DNA of 64,000 nucleotides from Lepeophtheirus salmonis. Taxonomy: Eukaryota; Arthropoda; Copepoda; Siphonostomatoida; Caligidae. Both the position numbers and the translations under genes were made by a program. The stretch is from assembly GCF_016086655.4 (NCBI RefSeq), contig NC_052131.2:33419705-33483704 (forward strand), given 5' to 3'. Of this stretch, positions 35,360-46,863 are shown in pieces; the stretch's first letter is position 1, and the number at the start of each line of letters is the position of its first letter. Below the pieces are notes generated by a model. That model searched no databases and was not told the DNA's origin. It saw only the letters and a list, made by a program, of their open reading frames with translations.

Positions 35360-35880
35360 CTTTTTACAAAATAAATGGACAAATTTCCAATAAATCTTGA
35401 TCAAACTCCATAAAATGGATTTAAAATAAAATATAAATACCATTAATAATTAATTAATCCCATTGAAATGGCTAGATTATTACAATTAATTCTGTTTTGT
35501 ATCGATTGGGGGCGATAAAATCGGAATCATTATATACAATATATATTGTATCCTTGCAAATATGATGATTAATTTATGGGCTACATTATATAAATGATGA
35601 CGTAATAACATATTGTTAATAGATATTGGGGTCTGATATATTCATACCAACTAAACGTTTCATAGATAGATTTTGATAGACGATAAAAGTTTAAGCCCTT
35701 TTATTTGTTGGTAACGTTTTTGACGTCTATCAGTAGTAGTTCACTTTATTCCTTTATCTGAATGGAAAAAAATGGATTTATTCATATAAAAATAGTCAAT
35801 ATTAACAATGCTGATGTTATATGAAAACATACTGAAAGGTTTTCCCCGTACTTATATTATACATCCTGTCTGGAGTGTCT
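35360..35880. repeat. Dispersed repeat family E, copy 2
   Basis: It is collinear with 230-710: GACAAATTTCCAATAAATCT, GTAATAACATATTGTTAATA, CCTTTTATTTGTTGG and AATGGAAAAAAATGGATTT occur in the same order and spacing class. Confidence 0.4.
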
Positions 35881-35946
35881 TGGAATTTTTTTTTTAAGTT
35901 CATGAAATGTATGGTTCCATAAGGTACTAATGACGCTGGTTAGATA

Positions 35947-36240
35947 TGACTGCAGGATTAAATATATATATATATATATTATTTTTTTTGGGCGCTGGTT
36001 CTTAGAATTTTTTTGAGAAAAAAATCCAAAAATATTACAAGCCCACAGCCATTCATAAATAAAATTTTTTTTAGAAAAACATCTTATAAATATACAGCTG
36101 CTCAAAAAAAAAAATCGACAATTTTTCAAAAATCCATAGCTTTTGTCAAAAAGTTTCAAAAATTCACAGCTGTTTACGAAAATTAAATTGTTTGGAATAA
36201 AAAATTGAAAAATTAAATTTCAAATATGATTTTTTTTTTA
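35947..36240 (+). repeat. Family A repeat, left end present
   Basis: ACTGCAGGATTAAATATATA leads into a TA run and a GGGCGCTGGTTCTTAG head, then units with CCCACAGCCATTCA and TCACAGCTGTTTACG. The right end is lost. Confidence 0.7.
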
Positions 36241-36299
36241 AATTTTATATTTGACAATTATCACATATTAGTGTTTTGAGCAACGTAGATTGGTTTAAT

Positions 36300-36440
36300 T
36301 TGAATGAATTTTTGATTAAGTATGAACCAATCCTAACAATTACGAAAAATAGTTCCACATGTGGAAAGATTGATAGTTACTAACTCATTTTGGCCCATTT
36401 TTCTATCTATTATTATTTATATTTTTTATAAAAGATTGTT
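36300..36440 (+). repeat. Dispersed family B copy
   Basis: GTTCCACATGTGGAAAGATT, ACTCATTTTGGCCCATTTTT and GATTGTTGCAAGATTC follow the family B order. Confidence 0.45.
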
Positions 36441-36528
36441 GCAAGATTCAAAAAAACGTAAAAACACAACAAACGGAAAAAAATAAATTACTTTCCATTG
36501 ACTTTTAATTTACCAATTAATAGTAGCT

Positions 36529-36765
36529 GTAATCCCCCCCATTAAGGATTTTGTATTTGAAATTTATTTTTATTTTTCAAAATTCATTTCCACAAAAATC
36601 AATTTTTCAAATTTTTTCTAAAAATTTAATTTTCTGTAATTAGATACGATTTTTTTTCAAAAAATTTCATATTTAAAAATTAATTTTTGAAATTTTTTTT
36701 CAAAAAAAATATTTTTTGATAATAGCTCCCTAATTTCCCTAAAAAATTTTTTTTTTTTTCCACAT
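36529..36765 (-). repeat. Family A repeat, reversed, truncated at both ends
   Basis: CTGTAATCCCCCCCATTAAGG is the remains of a right head. The body alternates TTTTTCAAAATTC and AATTTAATTTTCTGTAATTAG modules. Confidence 0.6.
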
Positions 36766-37013
36766 GACGTAACATTATTCTGAACCAAGATAAACTAAAG
36801 GCTTAGCACATTGCATAAAAAATATAATTTAGAGTTTTAAAAAAACTGGTAAAAACATTAAAATTATCAAACTAAAAATAAAGATAAAAAACAAACAGAA
36901 GAACAATTAAAAATTGGCATAGTCTTCATTTACCTGAAGAACTAGTCTATATCTTTAGTTACTATGATATGTAAATTAATCATGGGAATGACGTCTGTAA
37001 GGTTGAAGTCCTT

Positions 37014-37486
37014 CTAAGTCCTTTCTGCATATATTAATTGTTGTGTTTTTGTAATAATGGTCTTGACCTTGCCATCCTCTTTCCCACAATAGTGTCCTAA
37101 AAATTCATCTCTACCAGCTCTTGCTAAAAAATTATCGAGCAGTCCATATGAGATCCGCTCATATGTTACAATTAAAAGCCTGCAGCTCCGGAAGAGATGA
37201 TCAGTAGTCTCTCTTGCTTCATTACAAAACGGGGAAAAATCCTCTGGTCATTAAATAATTTTGCCCCAACCTCCAACTTTCTGTAGAGTAATCGATATTT
37301 GAACCATTTCTCAGAAGATGTCAAATATTTACTTTTTATTACTTTGATGCTGTTATATTCTCCTTTGTTGATGTTTCTCCTTCCTAAATAGTCACAAAAA
37401 GGAGCCATAGTGGATTTTTTGAAATATCTTCTGATCTCTGACGTAGAAACTATCCTGAACGGCACCAGAGGCCTTTCGACGCTCAT
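37014..37486 (-). mobile_element. LINE C-terminal fragment with zf-RVT-like zinc region
   Basis: A 104-codon minus-strand frame encodes KWFKYRLLYRKLEVGAKLFN. After one frameshift the next frame has FCNEARETTDHLFRSCRLL and continues to a stop at 37014-37016. The pattern, hydrophobic core followed by C...ETTDHL...C, matches the zinc-binding region after the reverse transcriptase in many LINE ORF2 proteins. No reverse transcriptase palm motif is visible here, so this is a 5'-truncated, broken copy, as is usual for LINEs. Confidence 0.5.
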
Positions 37487-37513
37487 AATATAACCTCACC
37501 TTGATTTTAAGGA

Positions 37514-37750
37514 CTATTCAACCATTTTATCAATTAGAGAGGTTGACCATCGAACGTCCACAGTAATATCGGCGGAGACGGTTCGCACTTCCGGGAAATT
37601 AAAGCGTCCTCCTATGGACAATTCCCAACCAAAAGACCACTCATACTTCGTAGAAACATCTATGTCCACTTTACACAGGTACTGCATTCGTTTGGAGTAA
37701 AATGCAAGATTCTCCAGAACATTTTTAAAATTAGCATAGGGGTTACCCAT
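37514..37750 (-). CDS. Unrecognised 78-codon frame
   Basis: MGNPYANFKNVLENLAFY starts it; KYEWSFGWELSIGGRF and TVSADITVDVRW follow, with balanced non-low-complexity composition unlike the surrounding AT-rich noise. The start is uncertain, since an in-frame TAG lies five codons upstream. It lies between the LINE fragment and the duplicated exon-like segment, and could be an exon or part of a mobile element. I cannot assign a family. Confidence 0.25.
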   Translation of the reverse strand: MGNPYANFKNVLENLAFYSKRMQYLCKVDIDVSTKYEWSFGWELSIGGRFNFPEVRTVSADITVDVRWSTSLIDKMVE

Positions 37751-37778
37751 AAGAATGACTTGTCTCTATTTCAGGAAG

Positions 37779-38081
37779 TCACTGAGAATAATAGACAAGG
37801 GCTATTCCACATTTTTCCAACCCAATAAAAGTTCGATGGAATCGCCATAGCTCATGGACAGCACGCTCGGGAGTTTTCTCTTGAACATGATGTGTGTACA
37901 TTCGCCCTCGGTGATTCCTAGAGAAAGAAATATACTTTATGTATATGGATTTCACCAAAAGATTCCTAGGATAGATTGAGTAATTGTAATACTATAATGT
38001 TTACTTATACTTAATCAGTACGACTCCATCTCCATAAAGGAACAATAATAACAAAAAGTTTAGAACCTTCCATATTAACAT
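37779..38081 (-). other. Exon-intron-like segment with possible signal peptide; duplicated at 59850-60095
   Basis: On the minus strand ATG at 38081 opens MLIWKVLNFLLLLFLYGDGV, hydrophobic and signal-peptide-like. A donor AA|GTATAAGT follows at 38010 and an acceptor TTTCTTTCTCTAG|GAATC at 37918, enclosing 93 bp. Splicing there gives a 69-codon frame ending at 37779. However, in the second copy third-position changes fit a different exon-2 frame (ITEGECTHIMFKRKLP), so the frame is unresolved. It may be a gene fragment spread by a mobile element. Confidence 0.3.
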
Positions 38082-38082
38082 T

Positions 38083-38240
38083 TTAAATTTAATTTTTTTC
38101 TGAACACAGCTGTTTATAAACTTTTATTTATAAAATTTAAAATAATTTTCCCAAAAATTTAATTTCTTTTACATTAAATACCAAAAACTAAGCAACCCCT
38201 TCACAAAAAAAATCTATATATAATCTTGTGGACGCCCCTA
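38083..38240 (-). repeat. Family A repeat, reversed, short
   Basis: The AT-rich body with AACACAGCTGTTTATAA ends in AAAACTAAGCAACCCCTTC, then ATAATCTTGTGGACGCCCCT. It lies directly upstream of the exon-like segment at 38081. Confidence 0.65.
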
Positions 38241-38638
38241 TAAATAGTAAGATAATTTGGGGTCAAAGTTTTATGATAGTATGGTTAAAAAATACGAATA
38301 ATTGACTTTGAGTACTTATGGTAAAAACCATGGATTTTGTGTTCATTTGTGCATCCCATGGCCTGGGTTTGAATAAAAGCTTATGGAACCATTAGATATA
38401 CAGTAAAATCCGGAAAAAAAGAACTATTATTTTTTTAGATGAAAAGTTGACTATATCCAGATTTCTCTTATTTCTAAAGTATATAAAAACTATCATTTCT
38501 GGATCGTTATGTAAATAAGTAAATATTGAAAATCCCTATTTTGAGGCCACTAGTGTTTGATTAGATCCTGTTTTTTAAACATCATCCAGGATTCTTATCT
38601 CTCAGCAGAAGGGGTTTTCGGGGGACTCTCATAATATC

Positions 38639-39025
38639 AAGGGCGTTTGCAGGAATATATATTTTTTTTGGAATTAAAAATAAATCCAAAAAATCATAAT
38701 TTTTGGAAAAAATTTAAAAATCAACAGCTGTTCACAGAAAAATTTAAAAAATATATATATCAACTAATAAATTTTTTAGAAAAAATTTCAAATATTAAAC
38801 TTTTTTATAGATACTTCCAAAAATTCATAATTATCAATAAGAAATTTATTTTTTTAGAAAAAAATTTCAAAATTACATTATAAATATAATTTTTTTTTCA
38901 AATAATTATAGTTTGATAAAATTAAATGATAAATTTTCAAAAAATATTAAAATATATTTCAAATATTAAATTTTTGAGAAATTAATTTTTAAAATCCGTA
39001 GCTATTCACAGAAAATTATAATTAT
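38639..39025 (+). repeat. Family A repeat, left terminus diverged
   Basis: CAAGGGCGTTTGCAGGAATA opens it. The G-rich head is nearly absent, and AT-rich units with AACAGCTGTTCACAG follow. Confidence 0.65.
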
Positions 39026-40086
39026 ATATGAATATTTATTCATATTAACTGAAAAACAATTTGATTTTAATTTAAAAAGAAACATAAAATTGAAAAAATC
39101 ATCTTCTGTATTCTTCATTCCCATGAATTCTTATGAAGTTGATAGCAAAAAAGAGAAGAAAAAGTTTACTTTATCCGGATTTATTTACTATTTCTTTATG
39201 CAAAGAATTTATGTTGTAAAAAATTGGTATCTGCGAGAACATAGGATATAAAGCATATTTTTCATATATCCGAATTAGAATTTATGGGTATTTGTGTCAT
39301 TTCACATCATAATGCTAAAAAGTGTTTCATCACAATAACTCATAATTTAATACAATTTAGTAAACATATAAATTGTTATTTGCAAACTCCAAATCTAGTA
39401 TATTTTTGCAATCAAACGGTTATTTTTCTATTTATGGAGCTATTTATTTCTGCAATTTTAGCAAAAACTATTGTGTACACCAATTTTTAAAAAGTTATAT
39501 CTTTTTTCACCTGTTGTTCAATTTAAAAAAATGAAGTAACGACATCAGGAAAAAAACAAGAGTTTATTTTTATTCATTTTGATATTGATTCATTTTGGAG
39601 TCATGGCCTTAAAATTTGACCTCGTAGATCAAAATGATTCTTTATAAAATGGATTACACCTACGACATATACCTATACGAGAAAAAAAATATATGGGAAA
39701 ATAAAAGATTATATTTTTCAACTTTTTTAGCTCAACAGACTTTTCTCATCAATGTTTAAGAAGTTCGATACTGTTTCTATATTAATAACTGTCTTGCTCC
39801 TCAAAATAGCCCCTAACTGCATTAAATTTGTCAAAACGAAAATGGAGAAAAAAATATCCGATCAAAAATTCAGGAAAAAGATCTGTCTTAAAATTGTTTT
39901 TATTAATTATATCTCTAAACCTCTCTTTCATAAAGTATAAAAAAAGAGCCCGAAATCAAATCAAATTAACTTTTTAAATATTCTTTATTTATATAACAGA
40001 AGGCTTCAATTACTTATGCATAAATATTTCGCCTCACACAGAAGTTTATCACGGCATTACCTCACTAACACAAAAATGTTCACTCT
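39026..40086. other. AT-rich intergenic stretch, no gene seen
   Basis: Frames at 39284-39490 and 39752-39940 have no motif. Nothing else is supported. Confidence 0.4.
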
Positions 40087-40405
40087 CAGGAGCATCCACA
40101 TGGAGCTACTCCCCCCCTACCCTCCCGACAAAAAAATTGAGAATTTTTTTGTTTTTTACTAGAAAATTGATAATATTTGATTTTTTTATTAATAAATTTA
40201 ATTTAATTTTTCAAACTTCATTTTCTGGGATTATTTAAAATTTTTCTCCCAAAAATTAATTTTTTGAAGTAGTTTTTCTTCAAAAATTTATTTCTTTGTG
40301 AACAGCTGTGAATTTTTGAAATTTTTTTCCAAGAAATTGTATTAAATGAAGATGGCTATGGATTTTTAATTTTTCCTAACATAAAAAATAAACAAAACGA
40401 AGCCT
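40087..40405 (-). repeat. Family A repeat, reversed
   Basis: CAGGAGCATCCACATGGAG and CCCCCCTACCCTCCC form the reversed right head, and ACAAAACGAAGCC is the remains of the left head. It abuts a family B copy. Confidence 0.7.
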
Positions 40406-40625
40406 TACTGTATTTCGTTGTCAGCTGTCGATTTTGATGTTTCTAGTACTCTTACTATTCTTCTAAACATTGAATTATTGAATCAAAATTAAGTTAAGAT
40501 AATCATGAACAATTAATTCTGCACTTCCATTGGATACCAATTCCATCGTTGGGTAAATGATGAATGCCAATTTTTCACGTTTATATTTAGAAAAAAGGTT
40601 GCAAGATACAATAAGGTAAATATTG
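40405..40625 (+). repeat. Dispersed family B copy
   Basis: TGTATTTCGTTGTCAGCTGT starts it, ATTATTGAATCAAAATTAAG lies in the middle, and AAAAAAGGTTGCAAGATACA ends it. This is one of the longest copies. Confidence 0.55.
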
Positions 40626-40793
40626 TACCTAAATTTGTGTAAAAAATTTTTTACTGAAAGAAAGGATTTTATAAACATATAGGGTATAACAACGAAATCC
40701 AATTGCTTTTGAGACGTTTACATTAAAATGACACACAATTGTCATTTTAAAGATTTATTTAAAAAACAAAAACTGAATAGCAGATACAACCAT

Positions 40794-41205
40794 CAAGGGC
40801 GTCCACAGAGGGTAGACTGCAGGGGCTGTATCCTCCTCCCAAATGTCCAAATAATTTAATTTTTTGTCAATAATTGTTGATTTAAAAAAAAATTATTTAA
40901 ATTTAATTATCTATTTTTTTTTTAATTAAATTTTCTGTAAAAAACTACAGATTTTTGAAATTTTTTTCCTATAAATTTAATATTTGAAGAAACAAAATTC
41001 CAGCAATTTAATTTTGTGTTAACTTTAATTTTTTTCGAATTAAATTTTTGATTTTTTTTTTTATCAAAAAATTGAATTTTTTTGATATTTTTTGTCAATA
41101 GCTATCAAACTCCAAAAATTAAACTTTTTTTCGAAAAAATTCAAAAACCATGCCCCCCACACCAAAAAAAATATATATATATATATATTCTTGCAGACGC
41201 CCCTG
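40794..41205 (-). repeat. Family A repeat, reversed, both ends present
   Basis: CAAGGGCGTCCACAGAGGGT opens it and ATTCTTGCAGACGCCCCTG closes it, with a long TA run before the closing terminus. The flanking pentamers ACCAT and ATCAT differ by one base, compatible with a worn 5-bp duplication. Confidence 0.75.
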
Positions 41206-41656
41206 ATCATTAAGAATATTCCCTGTTGGGTCTCATTTATTAATTATTATCATTCTTCCTAATCTAGAATAAGGTTTGGGCCTGTGGAATCCATTTTGCT
41301 AGGTTCTGTAAATAATTAAGGTTGTCCCTGTATATAAACCTGTCCTTTCGATAATGAAAACCTTCCTACACCCCCTGCTTAGGATCGTTAAAACGAAACC
41401 TATTTTTTTCTCAATGGCATAAATATAATATAATAGGAAAAAAATACGACAATACGATCAATTAAAATTCCGGGGATTGTAGATCAACCAAAAGATCACA
41501 AAAAGTACAAAATAGGAAGTAAATAAGTTGTTTGGGAGTGTAAAGACTAAAGAGAATCAAGGCATAAGCCGCTTTAGAATGTAGTCGTGACACATTAATT
41601 TTCACTCATTCCTAAGATTTAATTATCGAAGCTATTATTAATAATATTTACAAATA

Positions 41657-41754
41657 CAGAGTTGATCTTATCTGGTGGTACACATGACACATTGCACCAA
41701 TGTTATTCCGGATTGAAAATATACAATGTGTACCACTAGATAAGATCAACCCTG
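41657..41754. mobile_element. 98-bp TA-flanked inverted-repeat element (MITE)
   Basis: The left arm begins CAGAGTTGATCTTATCTGGT, and the right arm read in reverse begins CAGGGTTGATCTTATCTAGT. About 28 bp pair with two mismatches. TA lies immediately outside both ends (41655-41656 and 41755-41756). The size and CAG(G/A)GTTG terminus fit a minimal Tc1/mariner-mobilised MITE. Confidence 0.75.
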
Positions 41755-42190
41755 TAGAAGGGACACCCTCAAGATTTTCAATGGGATAAATTTGAACTAA
41801 TTAACCTTTTTATGGGTACACTGTGCAAGTTTACCCCCAGGTCAACCCGGATCGACTCCAAGAAAGACAAACTACAAACCTCTTCCACATAATGAAACAT
41901 TCCATCTACTTTCATGATCCTCCAATGCGCTAATATCTCAAAAAAGTAGAGATCCCTCTCACCCTTCGTTGCGTCGCATCCCTTCACCTGGCGAAGTTAT
42001 TTTCTCATTAGTAAAATGTTGGGCTAATTGAATTTCAACTTTTTGCTTACGCAGTCTCCGATTTAAAGATAGAAGGGAAAGTATAACGTGCGGGCAAACT
42101 TATACAATATACCTTTATTTATTTTAGATAATGATAATGACCTTAACGTATTTTTAGCAATTGTTATTGGAAATTATAATTCAATGTTAT
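41755..42190. other. Intergenic stretch, no gene seen
   Basis: A 69-codon minus-strand frame (41778-41987) is unrecognised. Nothing else stands out. Confidence 0.35.
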
Positions 42191-42839
42191 GTAGGGTGGG
42201 GATCTTAATTCCATAAAATGTAAGGAAAATATACATATATTACAATTTTTTTCTGCAAAATTAATTCAGCAATTCATAAATAATTTTCTCATACATGACG
42301 GTGTTCAGAGTGAATCAATCACTCAAGCCAACTACATCCTCCCACATGGCCCTTAACCTGGCACAGGCCTTGATGAGGAACTCATTGTACATGTTGGCCA
42401 ATGCCTTGAAAATGGAAGCCCCAAAGAAATTAATGGTGCGATGTGTACGTTTATTGGACTCGCTCTCTATGACACCTAGCAGTCCAAGAAGTTCAGGTCC
42501 CGCGACCTAGAAGACCTCATGTCCGTTCACTTTAATCGTCAATTCCACTAATTTATTAGATCAAAACGGTCCAGAGTCTTCCTCGCAGCTGTTCCCGACT
42601 ACTCATACTCCTTGAAAGCCCTTCCAACATTGTAAACAGTTGATCTGGACAGCTTCGTAAACCCAATAATATCGTTGGGAGTGCTCCGGGGGCGGAGTCA
42701 GAACAGCAATGCACACATTCTTTTCTTAAACATTTTTATCAGCTAAATCCGATAAGCACACTTTCATTAACATACATTTTAGGGGTCCAAAGATATCGAA
42801 GTCTAAACTTGTTCCGATTTAAAATCCCAACCTTCTACG
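42191..42839 (-). mobile_element. Tc1/mariner relic, internally deleted, worn inverted ends
   Basis: Left GTAGGGTGGGGATCTTAATT and right (other strand) GTAGAAGGTTGGGATTTTAA look like diverged terminal repeats. The minus strand encodes IIGFTKLSRSTVYNVGRAFK (HTH) and then the C-terminal tail LGVIESESNKRTHRTINFF and FLIKACARLRAMWEDV, with stops and no DDE centre. It shares layout and flanks with 4880-5500. Confidence 0.7.
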
Positions 42840-43184
42840 TATGTTTTAAAGGAATACAAATGGGATGATGGGCTATAATTGAGGCAGATAATTTTAAAAT
42901 AGAATTTTTATTTTAGATATTTATTTTCGTGTTCTTTCTTATTGTTTATTTCATGATGTTTTGACTTCTGTATGTTTTGAATATATTTTTGTGAATAATA
43001 AAAACCCACGGAAAAAAGTATCTTTTTTTAGAAAAAAAATTACAAATGGAAAAAAAATCCCCCAAAATTTGGATTTTATTTTTTTGAGGCAAGAGACAAA
43101 TTGAAAGAGGTTATGATAAAATTACAACACCAGAAATGACGTAGTTAGTAGCTAAGTTATTTCAGCTGCTGTAGTTACCATAAA

Positions 43185-43245
43185 AGGCCAATAAGGACCG
43201 TTCCTAGAACTGACAATATTAATCAGGACCAGAAAGGAAAAAAGA
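43185..43245. repeat. Family C fragment
   Basis: CAATAAGGACCGTTCCTAGA with ATCAGGACCAGAAAGG is a short, diverged member of the AGTCCTTATTTAGGAC family. Confidence 0.35.
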
Positions 43246-43409
43246 ATCATATATTATATGGGACTAAGTTAAAATACATCAAATTAAATTTAATGTTTTT
43301 AAGCATGTATTAACTATCTTATTATAACTAGAATAACTCTTTATTCGTGAGAGATGTACCAAATTCTCCCTTTTTTATCTATGTTTATACTCGGTGTTTC
43401 TTATTTTTG

Positions 43410-43455
43410 GAATCGGAATCAGGAAAATAATATTTTATTTTCCTGATTCCGATTC
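43410..43455. repeat. Perfect hairpin, 21-bp arms, 4-base loop
   Basis: Left arm GAATCGGAATCAGGAAAATA A (43410-43430), loop TATT, and the exact reverse complement at 43435-43455. No mismatch is present in the arms. Confidence 0.85.
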
Positions 43456-43499
43456 TTATTTATTATTGGTTTTTAACTATTAATTACTTGTCCAAGTTA

Positions 43500-43665
43500 T
43501 GAAAAAAAAATATAGCCCTCCTCCTTACAAATTAAGGAATTTTTGTTTTTTGCAAGGAAATTTAATAATAGAAATTTAGTTTTCAATTTTTTTTTTTTTT
43601 TTTTTTTTTTTGAGAACAACTGGTATTTAAAAAAAAATTCTAAAAAGTATAATATTTGAAATTAT
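43500..43665 (-). repeat. Family A fragment, reversed
   Basis: TATAGCCCTCCTCCTTACAA and AAGGAATTTTTGTTTTTTGC are the reversed right head. A 26-T run interrupts the body and the rest is missing. Confidence 0.55.
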
Positions 43666-44780
43666 ACGAACTCATCAACATTGTTAAGCAATCCTAATTT
43701 TTCTGTTACGTACTTTTGGAATGACCACATAGCTTATTCATATGGCCTCAAGAACCAATATGATGTTGATATAACTGATTGAGAGTTTGTCATTTGGTGG
43801 ACGGTAACATGTCCTAGGATTAGTTATGTTTAAAAAAATAACAACCGTAAATAAGAAAAATAATTTAATTAAAACTTGATATATTTCCTGCACTAACTGA
43901 TGATGTCTTCTAAAGGAATGTGGAATATGGTCAATACTTGAAGTTAAGTATTTATTATTTTATAGTCTACAATTAATATTCATATCATGTTAATATTTTT
44001 ATTTCTTCAATCCACTTAAACCATGAAATAAAGTGCACTAAACTAAATGCATCAAAGTTTGAATAATATTAGCGTGAAATATATTGAAACATAAAAATCT
44101 GGTTATACAGGCGCAGGAAGGAAGAACCTCACAAAGAATTGAGCAATTGTATAATTGTGTTTACCAAAATAAAAATTAGTTTGTACTTATATTGAAAGTT
44201 TCCTGTGAGAAAATTAAAAAATAATTATTAATTGACTTTGAGCTAACAATATAATTATTTCTATTTTCTTATAAAATAAGATGTTGAGTTAGAAAATCTC
44301 TAAAAACTTACTAAAGCCTAATAAGGGGCGTGATTAGGATTTTTATCAGCCTGATTTTATTTTTAAATTGGCATTTATTGGATATCCCGTACAATTCCGT
44401 GGATTATTTGAGTCAGAAAAATGGGATGTCGTTCTGAACCATTTTTTTATAAATAAAAAAAAATATTATTATTTACAATCAATGAGTAATTGGAGTAATA
44501 CTATAACTATGGGGGCCCCATAATGCCCCCAAACTAAAAAATAAACATAATTGAAATATTATTTTACTAAAATTGCAGGAAGTTGTGACTGCATCTGGAA
44601 TTATGCTAAACAAGGGTTTTTTTATATATATGTTCTTCAAACTTGTGACCACTTATGCGTAAAGAAGGGATCTGTTAAAAGAAAAAATTAAGTTTAGCGA
44701 TTAGAAAAGGAAATACGGTTGTTGCATATGCTCCCTACTTCTTTTTTGTTCAGTATTTACTAGGTAGAGATGGGATTTGT
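43666..44780. other. AT-rich intergenic stretch, no gene seen
   Basis: Nothing recognised. Confidence 0.4.
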
Positions 44781-44885
44781 GTAAGAACGCAAGGAGAAAG
44801 AGGGAGCGACACATATGGTATTACTGAATTAATACCATTGTTAATATCAGCTGCCAATTATTTGATTTTGGGGAGAGAAAATGAA
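44781..44885. repeat. Short repeat shared with 56955-57060
   Basis: GGAGAAAGAGGGAGCGACAC, then ATATGGTATTACTGA, corresponds to GGGGGAGAAAGACATATGGT in the other copy. CAGCTGCCAATTAT and CAGTTGCCTGCTTT continue the match. Confidence 0.4.
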
Positions 44886-46560
44886 TTACTACTATAAAGA
44901 AGAGAACTTTCTATATTTAAAATAATATTAGTGCAGGGAAAATATTATAATTATATTTCAATTCATATATATTTATTTTAAAATACCTTTTTGAAACAAT
45001 TAACACCAAAGATATGCGAGAATTCTTCCTTTATAGGGAGATGTTAACACACCACGACTTAACAAAAAATTACCAAAAAAGAAAAAAAGACTAGACTCAT
45101 TAATCGTTTTTCCTTTTCTAATTGCTAAATTGTGATTTTTTTCTTTACAATTAAATCTAGAAAGTGCTATCTCTGAACTTTATGCAGGGCTTTATGTTTA
45201 TTTTCAAGTTAAGTATTATCTAAAACAATTTACAGCTTCCAGCATGCACTAAGCCTACTGGAATAAATTCTGAAGGCAATAACAAAAATCTGCTGATATT
45301 GATTGGAAATCTATAATACAAAGCTATAAATCACCTGTTGTACTCATCACTAGCAAACACCCTCAAACTCATTCTCTCCACATGTATATTTTCCAAATTC
45401 ATCTTAAACTATAAACACGCCATCGATTTAATAACTTTTACTAGTGTAACTGCTTCAATTAACTATTGTAAAAAGACATTATATGTATTTATTAGTCTAG
45501 TTTTTTTTTTTGTTTCCTTCATGGAATCCAAAACGGGGCAACAGATCATTCTGAAATTTAGCAAGTAGGCGTATAGAATGGGCAAGCATGTCCCTATGAC
45601 TTTTGAGGGGCATCCGAGATCATAAAGAGGCTGTTTTTGAAAGAAAATGAAGTAAAAAAGGGTCCATTTCTTTTCTCTCTGTCTTTACCCTCTTCTTTTC
45701 TCCCTCTGTCTCTTTCTACATTCTTCTCTCTCTTTCTGTTTTCTTCTGCCATTATTCTTTGTTTCTATTCACCTCTGTTCAGCCCTGCACTACTAGTAAT
45801 CAATAAAGCTAATCTATAGTAAACACTAAACATCCGTTAGGCGTTAAGACAATTATTTTCCTTCTAATTAACTGAACCAATATTTAGGATTGGAGATTGA
45901 GCGGAAAAATGGACGAGGCTCACCCTTAATGATTATTTTTTCTTGACTATGAGTATCATTGTGCCGTAAATAAAATTTAGATCAATATTAACAATTCTTT
46001 TTTAAAGACATTCAAACCCATTGAGGATCTTCCAATTCGTAGTGAAGCAAATGAAGCTAAGTCTCAGTTCCTACAGAGGATCACTTTCCCATAGTGGACT
46101 ACACCAAGAAACGAAGAAGATTTTCGGATTTCACTCAAATCCAATAGTAAAATCAAATTGAAGACTTATTAGTTATTAGCTATTCTATGTTAACTCTTCA
46201 GCCTTGTCATCATCAATTCTATCATTCAATCCAAGAGCAATATATTCAATGCATATATATATTGAAATTACTTATAAGTTATTTGTATTCACTGTCATTT
46301 GTTAGGATGAGTATAAATTATCATAATCATTCTTCATCAAATAGAAGATACTAGTTGAAGACTCCTAGGAGAATGTGTGGAGTTTAATCTAAAAAAAGAT
46401 AGTGTTACTTTGTCACTCCCAACATTAAAGAATAGGTCATTGTGATAAAGTGCAACATAATTAAATATACTAGAGATCATGAATTAAAAAAAAATCTTAA
46501 TATGCATTGTTATGTAATGATTTAATTAAACTTAAGTATTTTAAAACAAATACTTTATTG
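44886..46560. other. Intergenic stretch including a polypyrimidine tract
   Basis: A T/C-rich, nearly purine-free tract (TCTTTTCTCTCTGTCTTTAC and similar) lies at 45668-45760. It is low-complexity sequence. No gene is supported; frames at 45338-45568 and 45637-45819 derive from it or from AT-rich noise. Confidence 0.45.
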
Positions 46561-46863
46561 AAATAGAACTAATTAATCCACAGTCAAACAGTTCTCATAT
46601 TGACTCTTTGTGGATTTGACACAAGAAGAAAACTTCGCTCTGTATTCTGTTTCCTTAGTGACTCGAGTTCTGGAATGAGTGGATCTTTTCTGGTATTAGA
46701 AGCCCTACTAATTGTATAATCCGGGATACACATGCTTGATTAGATGCGTTAACCTTTTCTAACACAAGTGTTTGAGTTGATTTTACGTTGGTTTGGGTGA
46801 TTTGTCTAATATCTCTAAATATATTTCATTAGAATCTTCTTCAAAATGGTCCACTATCTTAAT

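Noticed and set aside
45637..45819. 60-codon Ser/Phe/Leu-rich frame
   Set aside because: It is a translation of a polypyrimidine low-complexity tract.
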